Shown: piece by piece, positions 1 to 7,334 of the stretch
Position numbering within the stretch: the stretch's first letter is position 1
Layout: each line of letters opens with the position of its first letter
DNA from: Spirochaetaceae bacterium
Lineage (GTDB): Bacteria > Spirochaetota > Spirochaetia > Sphaerochaetales > Sphaerochaetaceae
Direction of reading: 5' to 3'
DNA length: 13,650 nucleotides
Assembly: GCA_016649775.1 (NCBI GenBank)
Contig: JAENWY010000034.1
Span: 1-13,650 of the forward strand
Translations under genes and position numbers: made by a program
The notes under the pieces: model-generated
Told to the model about the DNA's origin: nothing
Database searches by the model: none
Seen by the model: only the letters and a program-made list of their open reading frames with translations

Positions 1-78
1 GAATTAGAGAGATTGGGATTTTATTAGTGCTAAAAGTGGCATTAATGGAAATACTAATTTCTAAAAAGATAGAGTGAA

Positions 79-462
79 GAGCCGTATATTGGAAAACCGC
101 AAATGAGTCTAGATACACTAGATATATCTGCTAATGAATTACATTTGACTTTAAATTCATTTGATAAAGAGATGGAAAAGCGAGAAGTTACATTCGTTAG
201 TTCCGCTAATTATATTTGTATGATGTCGAAATCTAAGATGGCTTTAGATAGAATTAAGCGAAATGCTATGAAGTATCTTGAAAAGTAACTTAAATTTAAT
301 GTAAATGAAGAAAATTCAGTTGCAACATGAGTTTATAAATCAAATTTACTTGGTTTTGACCATACGTCCTTTTGGAAATGGATAATAAGGAAATATTATT
401 ATAAACTTTGGAAAAGTCGCAAAAGTAGAAAACAATATAGTCTAATAAGCTTGTTTTATTAA
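79..462 (+). pseudogene. Group II intron reverse transcriptase/maturase remnant
   Basis: A single frame with in-frame stops at 289-291 and 334-336 aligns by eye with the later half of LtrA-type intron-encoded proteins. In order it shows an eroded GTPQGG-like block (GKPQ at about 94-105), then FDKEMEKR for the family's LDKELEKR. Next is FVSSANYICMMSKSKMA where functional enzymes have FVRYADD..IYVKSK. After that come KYLEK-stop-LKFNVNEENS for FLEKKLKLKVNREKS, LLGF for FLGF, and finally WKWIIRKYYYKLWKS for the WIRRRLRMCLWKQWK segment of the maturase region. Both catalytic aspartates of YADD are replaced (N and Y). Roughly a hundred residues usually lying between FLGF and WIRRR are missing. The 61-residue open stretch at 103-288 is part of this relic and not a gene of its own. 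Confidence 0.82.
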
Positions 463-699
463 ATTCATAAATTTGTTTATTAAATATTTAGTTACTTCCG
501 GTTTCACAAAATTTTATTATCTTGAATTATTGTTATTTTAGAAAATTTTAATAATCTTTTTTTAACTTGATAAACAAATAATTTCACATTTACCACTAAT
601 CATTTTTTAAAGCTCCTAATTAAAATGTTAAAAAGATCATAGCTATAAAAATCTGTATGATTTGAATATCCACTTTAATAAGGGTATTGTAGTTCTCCT
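463..699. other. Gene-free AT-rich stretch inside the intron remnant
   Basis: No reading frame, RNA gene or convincing terminator is visible here. By position it should be the eroded end of the maturase gene and intron domains IV-V. It carries several short T runs that could equally be decay of non-coding sequence. Confidence 0.5.
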
Positions 700-744
700 G
701 GTGGTGTGAGAGGTTGGCATTTTGAGGTGTTTGCCTACTCGATT
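700..744 (+). ncRNA. Group II intron domain VI and 3' end
   Basis: GGTGGTGTGAGAGG at 700-713 is followed by a short AT-rich loop and GCCTACTCGATT at 733-744. GAGAGGTTGGC can pair with GCCTACTC (with G-U pairs) to give the small terminal hairpin that carries the branch-point adenosine in this class. The block matches the stereotyped 3' end of bacterial introns whose proteins resemble the relic at 79-462, which supports one common origin. It is inert as a ribozyme here because domains I-V are missing or eroded. Confidence 0.65.
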
Positions 745-814
745 TTATAGGAATAATTATTTATTAATATAAGCGGCTGTATTTGTATTTTAATTTATTT
801 GTGTTTTAAACAAA

Positions 815-843
815 TTGTTAAAGAAAAAACATTTTGTTATTAT
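815..843 (+). promoter_or_regulatory. Candidate promoter of the lysine operon
   Basis: TTGTTA at 815-820, a 17-nt spacer, and TATTAT at 838-843 preceded by TG at 835-836 (extended -10). Transcription would start near 850, leaving a leader of about 48 nt that contains the Shine-Dalgarno GAGAGG (884-889). No lysine riboswitch (L-box) or T-box can be recognised between this site and dapB, so lysine control, if any, works otherwise. The -35 lies 71 bp after the intron remnant's end. Confidence 0.45.
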
Positions 844-897
844 ATAGACATAGGGAAGATATTTTGGTATCTTAAGAATTAACGAGAGGTTAGATAG

Positions 898-1659
898 ATG
901 AATATAGCAATTATAGGATTTGGCAAAATGGGAAAAATGATACATATGAATGCGATAGAAAAAGGACATTATGTTGTATCAATTATAGATTCTTATAGTA
1001 CCGATCCACTGGTAAGTGCAAATAAACTTAGTATAGAAACTTTAAATAATGCTGATGTTGCAATTGATTTTTCGCATCCAAGTTGTATTATAGATAATAT
1101 AAAATTTTATATTCAAAACAATATTCCTGCTGTAATTGGAACGACCGGTTGGTATGATAAATTAGAAGAATTAAAATTGTTGGCAAAAGATTATCCACAG
1201 AGCAGTATAATTTATAGTGGAAATTTTTCAATTGGAGTAAGTTTATATAGGGAAGTAGTGAAAATGGCTTCTAAACTTTTTGGAACAAATGGATCATATG
1301 ATGTATTTGTAAATGAAATTCATCATAGAGAAAAAGCTGATTCACCTTCAGGGACTGCAAGTATGATTGCAGATGTAATTAAAGATAATTTTGATGGAAA
1401 AAATAAAATAGTAACTGAAAGATTAGATCACAAAATTGATAAACAAGAATTTCATGTTTCTTCAACTCGTGGTGGATGGGTTCCTGGAACTCACTCTGTT
1501 ACATTTGATTCTCCATTTGATAGTGTTGAACTTATTCATAGAGCAAGAACACGAGAAGGTTTCGCAAGAGGTGCCGTATTAGCATCAATGTGGATTGAAG
1601 ATAAAAAAGGCTTTTTTACATTAGATGATTTTGTAGATACTCTAATTAATAATAAATAA
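898..1659 (+). CDS. dapB: 4-hydroxy-tetrahydrodipicolinate reductase
   Basis: Cytosolic enzyme of 253 residues that reduces the DapA product to tetrahydrodipicolinate with NAD(P)H, the second dedicated step toward diaminopimelate and lysine. The Rossmann nucleotide loop GFGKMG is at residues 7-12, and the conserved GTTG at 81-84. The signature E-x-H-H-x-x-K-x-D-x-P-S-G-T-A spans 140-154; by comparison with E. coli the acid/base histidine is H142 and the lysine is K146. RGGWVPGTH (191-199) is the family's R-G-x-x-P-G-x-H substrate loop. Length is slightly under the E. coli enzyme, which is normal. The ATG is set by GAGAGG 8 nt upstream. First gene of the operon, 25 bp before dapA. Confidence 0.95.
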   Translation: MNIAIIGFGKMGKMIHMNAIEKGHYVVSIIDSYSTDPLVSANKLSIETLNNADVAIDFSHPSCIIDNIKFYIQNNIPAVIGTTGWYDKLEELKLLAKDYPQSSIIYSGNFSIGVSLYREVVKMASKLFGTNGSYDVFVNEIHHREKADSPSGTASMIADVIKDNFDGKNKIVTERLDHKIDKQEFHVSSTRGGWVPGTHSVTFDSPFDSVELIHRARTREGFARGAVLASMWIEDKKGFFTLDDFVDTLINNK

Positions 1660-1684
1660 AAATTAAAACTAAGGATGATATAAT

Positions 1685-2605
1685 ATGTTTAATACTTCAA
1701 AATTTAACGGAGTTTTTACCGCACTGATAACTCCCTTTTCCGAAAAAAATAATTTGGATACTGAAGCTCTAAAAAAATTGATTGATTACCAAATTAACAA
1801 TGGTGTTAGTGGATTGGTTCCTTGTGGAACCACTGGCGAATCTCCAACTTTAACTCATGACGAACATGATAGAGTGATTCAATTAACAGTTGAGTATACA
1901 AATAAAAGAGTTCCTGTTATTGCCGGAACTGGTAGTAACTCTACTCCAGAGGCAATCAGACTTTCAAGGCATGCTCAATGTGCAGGCGCCGATGCTGTAT
2001 TATTAGTTAATCCATATTATAATAAACCTAGTCAAAAGGGTTTGTATTTACATTTTAAAGCAATTGCAGATAGTGTTGATATCCCTTGTATTCTTTATAA
2101 TATACAAGGAAGAACAAGTGTTAATATTGATACTCCAACATTAATTAGATTAGCAAGTGAATGTCCAAATATAATAGCAGTAAAAGAGGCTAGTGGTAAT
2201 TTATTGCAAATAAAAGATGTTATAGATAAATCAAGTTCTGAATTTGTTGTTTTATCTGGAGATGATAGTATTTCACTTGATTTAATAGAATTTGGTGGAA
2301 ATGGTGTTGTTTCTGTTGCTTCAAACCTATTCCCTAAATTAATGAGTGATATGGTTGATTTAGCACTTAATGGACAAATGCAAGAAGCTCGTAAAATTGA
2401 AAAAATACTTGTTCCTTTCTTTAAAGTTTGTTTTGTTGAGACTAATCCAATTCCTATTAAAACAGCTCTTGCGCATTATGGCTGGTGTAGAGAAAGCTTT
2501 AGATTACCTATTTGTACATTAGAAGATGAAAGTCATAGAACTTTATTATATAGAGTATTAGAAGAATTAGAAAATAATCCTTTAGTACCAGATTTCAGAG
2601 CCTAG
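1685..2605 (+). CDS. dapA: 4-hydroxy-tetrahydrodipicolinate synthase
   Basis: A (beta/alpha)8-barrel class I aldolase of 306 residues that condenses pyruvate with aspartate semialdehyde, the entry step of lysine synthesis. Visible landmarks are the substrate-binding loop GTTGE at 48-52, NPYYNKPSQ at 109-117 with the tyrosine of the proton relay, YNIQGRT at 138-144 (Y138 and R143 of the active site) and AVKEASG at 165-171 with the Schiff-base lysine K167. The family more often reads YNVPGRT, so Ile-Gln is a mild variant. The C-terminal PIPIKTAL motif is typical. The ATG has AAGGAT 8 nt upstream. It ends 9 bp before dapL, and the stop codon is part of the next gene's ribosome site. Confidence 0.95.
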   Translation: MFNTSKFNGVFTALITPFSEKNNLDTEALKKLIDYQINNGVSGLVPCGTTGESPTLTHDEHDRVIQLTVEYTNKRVPVIAGTGSNSTPEAIRLSRHAQCAGADAVLLVNPYYNKPSQKGLYLHFKAIADSVDIPCILYNIQGRTSVNIDTPTLIRLASECPNIIAVKEASGNLLQIKDVIDKSSSEFVVLSGDDSISLDLIEFGGNGVVSVASNLFPKLMSDMVDLALNGQMQEARKIEKILVPFFKVCFVETNPIPIKTALAHYGWCRESFRLPICTLEDESHRTLLYRVLEELENNPLVPDFRA

Positions 2606-2614
2606 GAGAATAAT

Positions 2615-3838
2615 GTGGCAACAATAAATAATAATTTCTCAAAATTAGCAGCTGGCTATTTATTTCCAGAGATTGCTAGGAGAACTAAAGCATATACACA
2701 AGAATTTCCAAATAACGAATTAATGAAACTTGGAATTGGAAATACTACAGAAAGTTTACCACCTTTTTTAGTTAAGGCAATGAAGAATAAATTAGATTTA
2801 CTATCAAATAATGAAACTTATTCAGGTTATGGTGATGAGCAAGGAGATACTGCACTTCGTGAAGGTCTATGCGAATACTATCAAAGATATGGTGTATCTT
2901 TGGATCCTACAGAATTTTTTATTAGTGATGGAGCAAAGGCTGATGCAGCAAATATCCAAGAATTATTTGGTAAGAACAATATTATAGCATTTCAAGATCC
3001 AGCTTATCCTGTATATGTGGATTCAAATGTTGTAAGTGGAAGAACATCCGGTTTTAATAAAAAAGTTGGAGCCTATGAGAATTTCGTATATCTTCCTTGT
3101 AATGAAGAAAATGGATTTATTCCAAAAGTACCAAATACAAAAGTAGATGTTATTTACCTATGTTCTCCTAATAATCCAACTGGAGCCGTAATGAGTCATA
3201 ATCAACTAAAAGAATTTGTTGATTATGCAAGAGAAAATAAAGCTATTATCATTTTTGATAGTGCTTATTGTGAGTATGTTAAAGATGAAGATCTTCCAAA
3301 ATCAATTTATGAAGTTGAAGGGGCAAAGGAATGTTCTATTGAAATTAATAGTTTTAGTAAGAATGCAGGATTTACTGGAGTAAGACTTGGTTGGTCTATT
3401 GTTCCGAAAGCCTTAATTGTTGAAGATTGTGAAGCTGGTATTATTAATAAAATGTGGAACCGTCGTCAATGTACTTTCTTTAATGGTGCTTCTAATATTG
3501 CTCAAGCTGGAGGCCTAGCTGCACTAAGCGGAGTGGGGCATCAAGAGTGCCAGAATCTTGTAGATTATTATATGGGTAATGCAAAAATAATTAAAGAAGG
3601 TTTAGAAAGTGTCGGACTAACTTGTTATGGAGGAGATAACTCTCCATATATATGGGCGAAAACACCAAACAATATGAGTAGTTGGGATTTTTTTGATTTC
3701 TTACTAAATAAATGTCATGTTGTTGTAACACCAGGGAGTGGATTTGGACCTTCTGGTGAATTCTTTATTAGGGTTTCTTCATATGGTCATAGAGAAAATG
3801 TAGTTAAAGCCATTTTATCAATAAAGGAAAATATGTAA
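2615..3838 (+). CDS. dapL: LL-diaminopimelate aminotransferase
   Basis: A PLP enzyme of 407 residues (fold type I) that converts tetrahydrodipicolinate straight to LL-diaminopimelate with glutamate as amino donor, bypassing DapD, DapC and DapE. It carries the DapL hallmarks: Y-L-F-x-E-I near residue 15, LGIGNTT at 39-45 (usually GIGDTT), YGDEQG at 72-77 (usually YGPEQG), SDGAKAD at 104-110, SPNNPTG at 184-190 and SFSKNAGFTGVR with the PLP lysine K249. The start is GTG at 2615: AGGAG at 2604-2608 is 6 nt upstream, and the ATG two bases earlier is in another frame and stops at once. The stop codon overlaps the lysA start (TAATG). Confidence 0.95.
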   Translation: MATINNNFSKLAAGYLFPEIARRTKAYTQEFPNNELMKLGIGNTTESLPPFLVKAMKNKLDLLSNNETYSGYGDEQGDTALREGLCEYYQRYGVSLDPTEFFISDGAKADAANIQELFGKNNIIAFQDPAYPVYVDSNVVSGRTSGFNKKVGAYENFVYLPCNEENGFIPKVPNTKVDVIYLCSPNNPTGAVMSHNQLKEFVDYARENKAIIIFDSAYCEYVKDEDLPKSIYEVEGAKECSIEINSFSKNAGFTGVRLGWSIVPKALIVEDCEAGIINKMWNRRQCTFFNGASNIAQAGGLAALSGVGHQECQNLVDYYMGNAKIIKEGLESVGLTCYGGDNSPYIWAKTPNNMSSWDFFDFLLNKCHVVVTPGSGFGPSGEFFIRVSSYGHRENVVKAILSIKENM

Positions 3839-5103
3839 TGAATGAAAAAAAATTGCCATTAAATGAAAAAAAATTATTAAATTTAATTAAAGATATCCCT
3901 ACACCTTTTTATTTATATGATGAAAAAGCAATAATAGATAATGCTAAAGAATTTATTAATTTATTTAGTTGGGCTCCTTCTTTTATTAACTATTTTGCTG
4001 TAAAAGCTTGTCCTACACCATCAATAATTAAAAGATTATTTGATTTAGGTTTTGGGGCAGATTGTTCGTCACTTCCTGAATTAGAGTTGTCACATAAATG
4101 TGGACTTGAAGGTTCTAAAATGATGATGACATCAAATGATACTCCAGATGAAGAATTTATTAGAGCCTATGAGCTTGGAGCTATTATTAATTTAGACGAT
4201 ATTACTCATATTGAAGCAATGGAAAATGCACTAGGTTGTGTTCCAGATACAATTTGTTTCAGATATAATCCTGGACCAGATCGAACAGGAAATGTAATAA
4301 TTGGAAATCCTGTTGAAGCTAAATATGGTGTTACAAAGTCCCAAATAGTTGAATGCTACAAAATAATGAAGGAGAAAGGTGTTAAACACTTTGGTATTCA
4401 AACAATGGTTGCTTCTAATGAATTGGATGGTGATTTTATTGTTGAAACAGCTCGTATGATATTTGACTTATGTAATACTATAAATAAAGAAGCTTGTATA
4501 AAACTTGATTTTGTAGATTTTGGTGGTGGCGTAGGTATTCCTTATAAACCAGAGCAATCTTCAATGGATCTTAAATATGTTTCAGGTGAAATAAAGAAAT
4601 TATATAACAATCTGATAGTTGCTAAAAACCTTGGACCTCTCCAAATTTCTTTTGAATTAGGGAGATATATTTTGGGACCATATGGTTATTTAATATCAAA
4701 GGTTAGACACGTTACTCATAAATATAAAGACTATGTAGGTCTTGATTCTTGCATGGCCGATTTAATGAGACCAGCTTTATATGGTTCTTATCATCACATT
4801 AGTGTACTTGGTAAAGCCAAAGCTAAAAAAGATAAAATTTATGATGTCACTGGATCTCTTTGCGAAAATAATGACAAATTTGCTATTGATAGAGAACTTC
4901 CATCATTAGAAAAAGGTGATATACTTGTTCTTCATGATACAGGAGCTCACGGTCATGCAATGGGATTTAATTATAATGCAAAGCTTCGCCCAGCTGAATA
5001 TCTTTTAACTAGTAATGGTTCATTAAAGTTAATTAGAAGGGCTCAAACTATGGATGATTATTTTGAAACATTAAGATTTGATGGTGCAGAGGTAGAAATT
5101 TAA
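3838..5103 (+). CDS. lysA: Diaminopimelate decarboxylase (divergent subgroup)
   Basis: A 421-residue fold-type III PLP enzyme (alanine-racemase-like barrel plus C-terminal beta domain) that decarboxylates meso-diaminopimelate to L-lysine. The PLP lysine is K56 in NYFAVKACPTP. The phosphate-binding GGGVG is at 229-233, and MRPALYGSYHHI sits at 310-321. C342-E343 and D346 replace the usual C-E-S-x-D cluster, and ELGR at 273-276 stands where most members read EPGR. It could in principle act on a related substrate, but its place after dapB-dapA-dapL makes lysine synthesis by far the likeliest job. It overlaps dapL by 1 nt, with AAAGGA (3823-3828) inside dapL as ribosome site. No diaminopimelate epimerase (dapF) is in the window. 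Confidence 0.9.
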   Translation: MNEKKLPLNEKKLLNLIKDIPTPFYLYDEKAIIDNAKEFINLFSWAPSFINYFAVKACPTPSIIKRLFDLGFGADCSSLPELELSHKCGLEGSKMMMTSNDTPDEEFIRAYELGAIINLDDITHIEAMENALGCVPDTICFRYNPGPDRTGNVIIGNPVEAKYGVTKSQIVECYKIMKEKGVKHFGIQTMVASNELDGDFIVETARMIFDLCNTINKEACIKLDFVDFGGGVGIPYKPEQSSMDLKYVSGEIKKLYNNLIVAKNLGPLQISFELGRYILGPYGYLISKVRHVTHKYKDYVGLDSCMADLMRPALYGSYHHISVLGKAKAKKDKIYDVTGSLCENNDKFAIDRELPSLEKGDILVLHDTGAHGHAMGFNYNAKLRPAEYLLTSNGSLKLIRRAQTMDDYFETLRFDGAEVEI

Positions 5104-5477
5104 TGTCACATTCCTTTAAAATTAGAACTTATTTTTCAGATACAGATTGTGAAGGAATAGTTTATCACGGTAAATATTTAGATTTTGCAGAACATGCTAG
5201 ATCTGAAATGATTCGAGAAACAGTAGATCAAGTCTCTTTACTACAAAATAATGTAGGTTTTGTAGTAAAAGAGATTAACATTGTATATGATAAACCAGCT
5301 TTTCTTAATGATGATTTGGAAGTAATAACAAAAATAGTAACTTCTAAAAAGTTCTCTTTAACATTATCTCAAAATGTTTATAGAGGAGAAGAATTATTAT
5401 GTAAATTACTTGTAAAAGTTGGATGTATAGATTTAAAAATAAAAAGAATATTACCAATCGACAAATATATTCATTAA
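5103..5477 (+). CDS. YbgC/4HBT-family acyl-CoA thioesterase
   Basis: A 124-residue single hot-dog domain. The N-terminal signature YFSDTDCEGIVYHGKYLDF (10-28) matches the D-x-D-x-x-G-x-V-x-x-x-x-Y active site of the 4-hydroxybenzoyl-CoA thioesterase group, with D15 the expected catalytic acid. Members hydrolyse short acyl-CoA or aryl-CoA thioesters in the cytosol; the substrate here cannot be read from sequence. It overlaps the lysA stop by 1 nt (TAATG at 5101-5105), with AGAGGT at 5088-5093 as ribosome site, so it is translated with the lysine operon although no thioester step exists in the DapL pathway. It is not in a tol-pal setting like E. coli ybgC. It ends 5 bp from the convergent umuC stop, with no terminator hairpin in the gap. 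Confidence 0.85.
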   Translation: MSHSFKIRTYFSDTDCEGIVYHGKYLDFAEHARSEMIRETVDQVSLLQNNVGFVVKEINIVYDKPAFLNDDLEVITKIVTSKKFSLTLSQNVYRGEELLCKLLVKVGCIDLKIKRILPIDKYIH

Positions 5478-5482
5478 ATTGA

Positions 5483-6718
5483 TTAAATATAAACGATAGG
5501 TAAATCTGTCCATTTCGTAGTATAGCAGGGAGATAGCATCTCTCTGCTCATTAAATCATTTTTTTCTCGATTATTGGTTGCTGCACACATCAAACTTTTT
5601 CTTCCATAAGTTTGAGTAATATCATTTATAATTAGTGCTAGTTTATCTTGTTTTGCTATTTTATCTTGCTCCTTTTCACTTACAAATAAAGACATTTGCC
5701 TACTCCCTGAAGGGCTTAAATTAGTTGCCCAAACTCTGCATCCTTTGAAATTAGCTGGTTTATAAATCTTAGAAAGAATTTCTTTTCCAGCTTTTATAAG
5801 GGTAGGAATATAGTTTGTTGGATCTGTTAATTTTATTATTGCAGAAGGGGCTATGTAATCTTCTAAAAATCGATTAGTAAATAAATTTACACTTATAGTT
5901 TGGCAGTTCATATTATTTTTTATTAGTTTATTAGCTACATTAGTACAATGACAGGCAATAGCTTCTTCTAGTTCTTCATATTCTGATTTTGAATGACTAA
6001 AAGTAATACCACTACAAGTGCTTTTTAGCGGTGGTATATCTATGTTAACCATAGGACTTCCTCTTAGTTCAGAAACCGTTGCATATCCTGTAATAGTTAA
6101 ATTTTTTTTAATCCAAATGTCATTTTTTTGGGATAATTGATAAGCAGAAAAAATACCTTTTGACTTTAAAAGATTAGCTCTACTTCTTCCAATACCCCAA
6201 ATATCATTAACAGAAATGCCTTTAAGTATTTCCGTTTCCATTTCCTTTTTTAGTATAAATGTACCTGCTTTTCTTTCTTTTCCTAAATGATTTGCAATTT
6301 TTGCTAAAGTCTTTGTTCTTGCAATACCTATTGATACTTCTATTCCAGTATATTGAATTATAGTCGAACGAAGTTCATCAATGTCAAGATTTTCTGGCAT
6401 TATAAAAAAAGCTTCATCAATAGAATATGGCATGATAGTACCTACTAAAGACTTTAAAATATTCATAATTCTATCCGAAATATCTTGATAAAGTGCATAA
6501 TTTGAAGAAAATGCCGTAATTTTATTTTTATCTAAAATTTCCTTTTGTGAAAAGTATGAAGCCCCCCTAATGATTCCTAACGATTTAGCATCTTTTGTAA
6601 GCGCGACAATACAACCATCATTATTTGAAAGTACCACAACAGGTTTGTTTTTCAAATCAGGTCTAAAAAGTTTTTCACAAGTTGCATAAAAACTATTACA
6701 ATCACATAAACCTATCAC
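5483..6718 (-). CDS. umuC: Y-family DNA polymerase, UmuC (Pol V catalytic subunit)
   Basis: A 411-residue translesion polymerase that, with cleaved UmuD, copies past damaged bases. The palm begins MIGLCDCNSFYATCEKLFRP with metal ligand D6. SNNDGC at 31-36 is a UmuC hallmark, and YSIDEAF at 98-104 carries the catalytic pair D101-E102. GIGRSRANLLKSKGI near 176-190 is the helix-hairpin-helix thumb region, followed by a little-finger domain. The C-terminus, with SPCYTTKWTDLP, is typical of UmuC rather than DinB. The start is GTG at 6716-6718, overlapping the umuD stop by 4 nt (GTGA), so the two are translationally coupled. The length is close to E. coli UmuC, and the gene looks intact. Confidence 0.93.
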   Translation of the reverse strand: MIGLCDCNSFYATCEKLFRPDLKNKPVVVLSNNDGCIVALTKDAKSLGIIRGASYFSQKEILDKNKITAFSSNYALYQDISDRIMNILKSLVGTIMPYSIDEAFFIMPENLDIDELRSTIIQYTGIEVSIGIARTKTLAKIANHLGKERKAGTFILKKEMETEILKGISVNDIWGIGRSRANLLKSKGIFSAYQLSQKNDIWIKKNLTITGYATVSELRGSPMVNIDIPPLKSTCSGITFSHSKSEYEELEEAIACHCTNVANKLIKNNMNCQTISVNLFTNRFLEDYIAPSAIIKLTDPTNYIPTLIKAGKEILSKIYKPANFKGCRVWATNLSPSGSRQMSLFVSEKEQDKIAKQDKLALIINDITQTYGRKSLMCAATNNREKNDLMSREMLSPCYTTKWTDLPIVYI

Positions 6719-7125
6719 TTTCTGAAAGTCCTAACTACTGCACTGATAACACCAAATAGAGAAAAATTGTCTTTTTCTGTTATTTGAATATCAGAAAAAT
6801 CATCACATTCAGGATGTAAATATATATTATCGCCTTTTAATTTTAATCGTTTTGCAGTAAAACCACCTTGATATTCTGCAACGACTAAATCATTATTCTT
6901 TGGAGTTAAACTTTTATCTACAATTAAAATATCCCCATCATAAATACCTGAATTTTCTAGAGATCTTCCGCTAGCTCTAAGGCAATATGTACTGCTTTTA
7001 TGTTTGAGTAATAATTCATTAAAATCAAGTGAATTTTCCTTACTATCTGCAGCTGGAGATGGAAATCCACAAGCAATGGGAGTATCCATAATTATAGTTG
7101 GTGAAGAGACATTTTTATTTTTCAT
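6715..7125 (-). CDS. umuD: UmuD, self-cleaving subunit of DNA polymerase V
   Basis: A 136-residue LexA-like (S24) protein that cleaves itself under RecA* stimulation and then activates UmuC. The cleavage site is ACGFPSPAAD (18-27), cut between C19 and G20; the sequence from C19 to D27 is as I recall it from E. coli UmuD. The catalytic serine is S55 in ASGRSLENSGI, where a Leu replaces the common Met after the serine. The lysine of the dyad is K92 in GFTAKRL. The usual GxxDGD segment is present at 60-65. There is no Shine-Dalgarno sequence before the ATG, and the predicted transcript start is at the ATG itself. It has no N-terminal DNA-binding domain, so it is not LexA. Confidence 0.93.
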   Translation of the reverse strand: MKNKNVSSPTIIMDTPIACGFPSPAADSKENSLDFNELLLKHKSSTYCLRASGRSLENSGIYDGDILIVDKSLTPKNNDLVVAEYQGGFTAKRLKLKGDNIYLHPECDDFSDIQITEKDNFSLFGVISAVVRTFRK

Positions 7126-7131
7126 AACTTA

Positions 7132-7196
7132 AATATGTATATCTATTTATTAATTGTCAAGGTAAAAATTTGTTACCAAAATGTAAAAATTGTAAC
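7132..7196 (-). promoter_or_regulatory. umuDC promoter with inverted-repeat operator candidate
   Basis: On the minus strand a perfect -35 TTGACA (7155-7160) is followed after 17 nt by CATATT (7132-7137), and the umuD ATG begins 6 nt later, which implies a leaderless or nearly leaderless mRNA. Directly upstream of the -35 are overlapping inverted repeats: GGTAA-N7-TTACC (7161-7177) and GTTAC-N15-GTAAC (7172-7196). They do not match the E. coli (CTGT-N8-ACAG) or Bacillus (GAAC-N4-GTTC) SOS boxes. They may be the LexA-type site of this lineage or chance AT-rich symmetry. The gap from here to the lipoprotein gene (7197-7334) holds only the terminator at 7259-7288. Confidence 0.45.
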
Positions 7197-7258
7197 TAAC
7201 TCACGTTCATGATTAAAATTGTTTTTTGAAAAAAATAAATCTTTTTTTAAACTACAAA

Positions 7259-7288
7259 ATCCTCTATATTGTTAAAAACATAGAGGAT
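7259..7288 (-). terminator. Hairpin terminator after the lipoprotein gene
   Basis: ATCCTCTAT (7259-7267) and ATAGAGGAT (7280-7288) form a perfect 9-bp stem with a 12-nt loop. Read on the minus strand the stem is followed by TTTTGTAGTTT and then a further T-rich stretch. It lies 46 bp beyond the lipoprotein stop and before the umuDC promoter, so it should separate these two transcription units. The loop is long and the U tract interrupted, so it is probably only moderately efficient. Confidence 0.55.
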
Positions 7289-7334
7289 AAGGTTTTAAGT
7301 ATTTTTAAAATAATAACCAAAAATAGTTATATTT

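Larger units (their letters stand above)
1..744 (+). mobile_element. Decayed group II intron (3' part: IEP remnant plus domain VI)
   Basis: This stretch holds two separate marks of one group II intron, both on the + strand and in the expected order. First comes a broken reverse transcriptase/maturase frame (about 79-462). Then, at 700-744, comes a 3'-terminal structure of the bacterial class that reads GGTGGTGTGAGAGG, a small hairpin, then CCTACTCGATT. The domain VI hairpin is GAGAGG...CCTACTC with a short AT loop, and the intron end falls near 743-744. Between the two marks (463-699) I recognise nothing; domain V is not convincingly preserved, although GGTA and TTGTA at 683-691 could be eroded parts of its 3' strand. 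The 5' half lies outside the window or is lost. The element cannot splice or move in its present state. The matches are from memory of the family, not from a search. Confidence 0.75.

Noticed and set aside
76..105. GTGAAGAGCCGTAT...CCGCA resembling the 5' arm and tetraloop of group II intron domain V
   Set aside because: The required 3' arm (GTACGGTTC-like) is absent, and the same bases are better read as the eroded GTPQ region of the reverse transcriptase, so a second intron end is not claimed.
745..897. Lysine riboswitch or T-box leader before dapB
   Set aside because: The predicted leader is only about 48 nt and shows none of the conserved elements of either structure.
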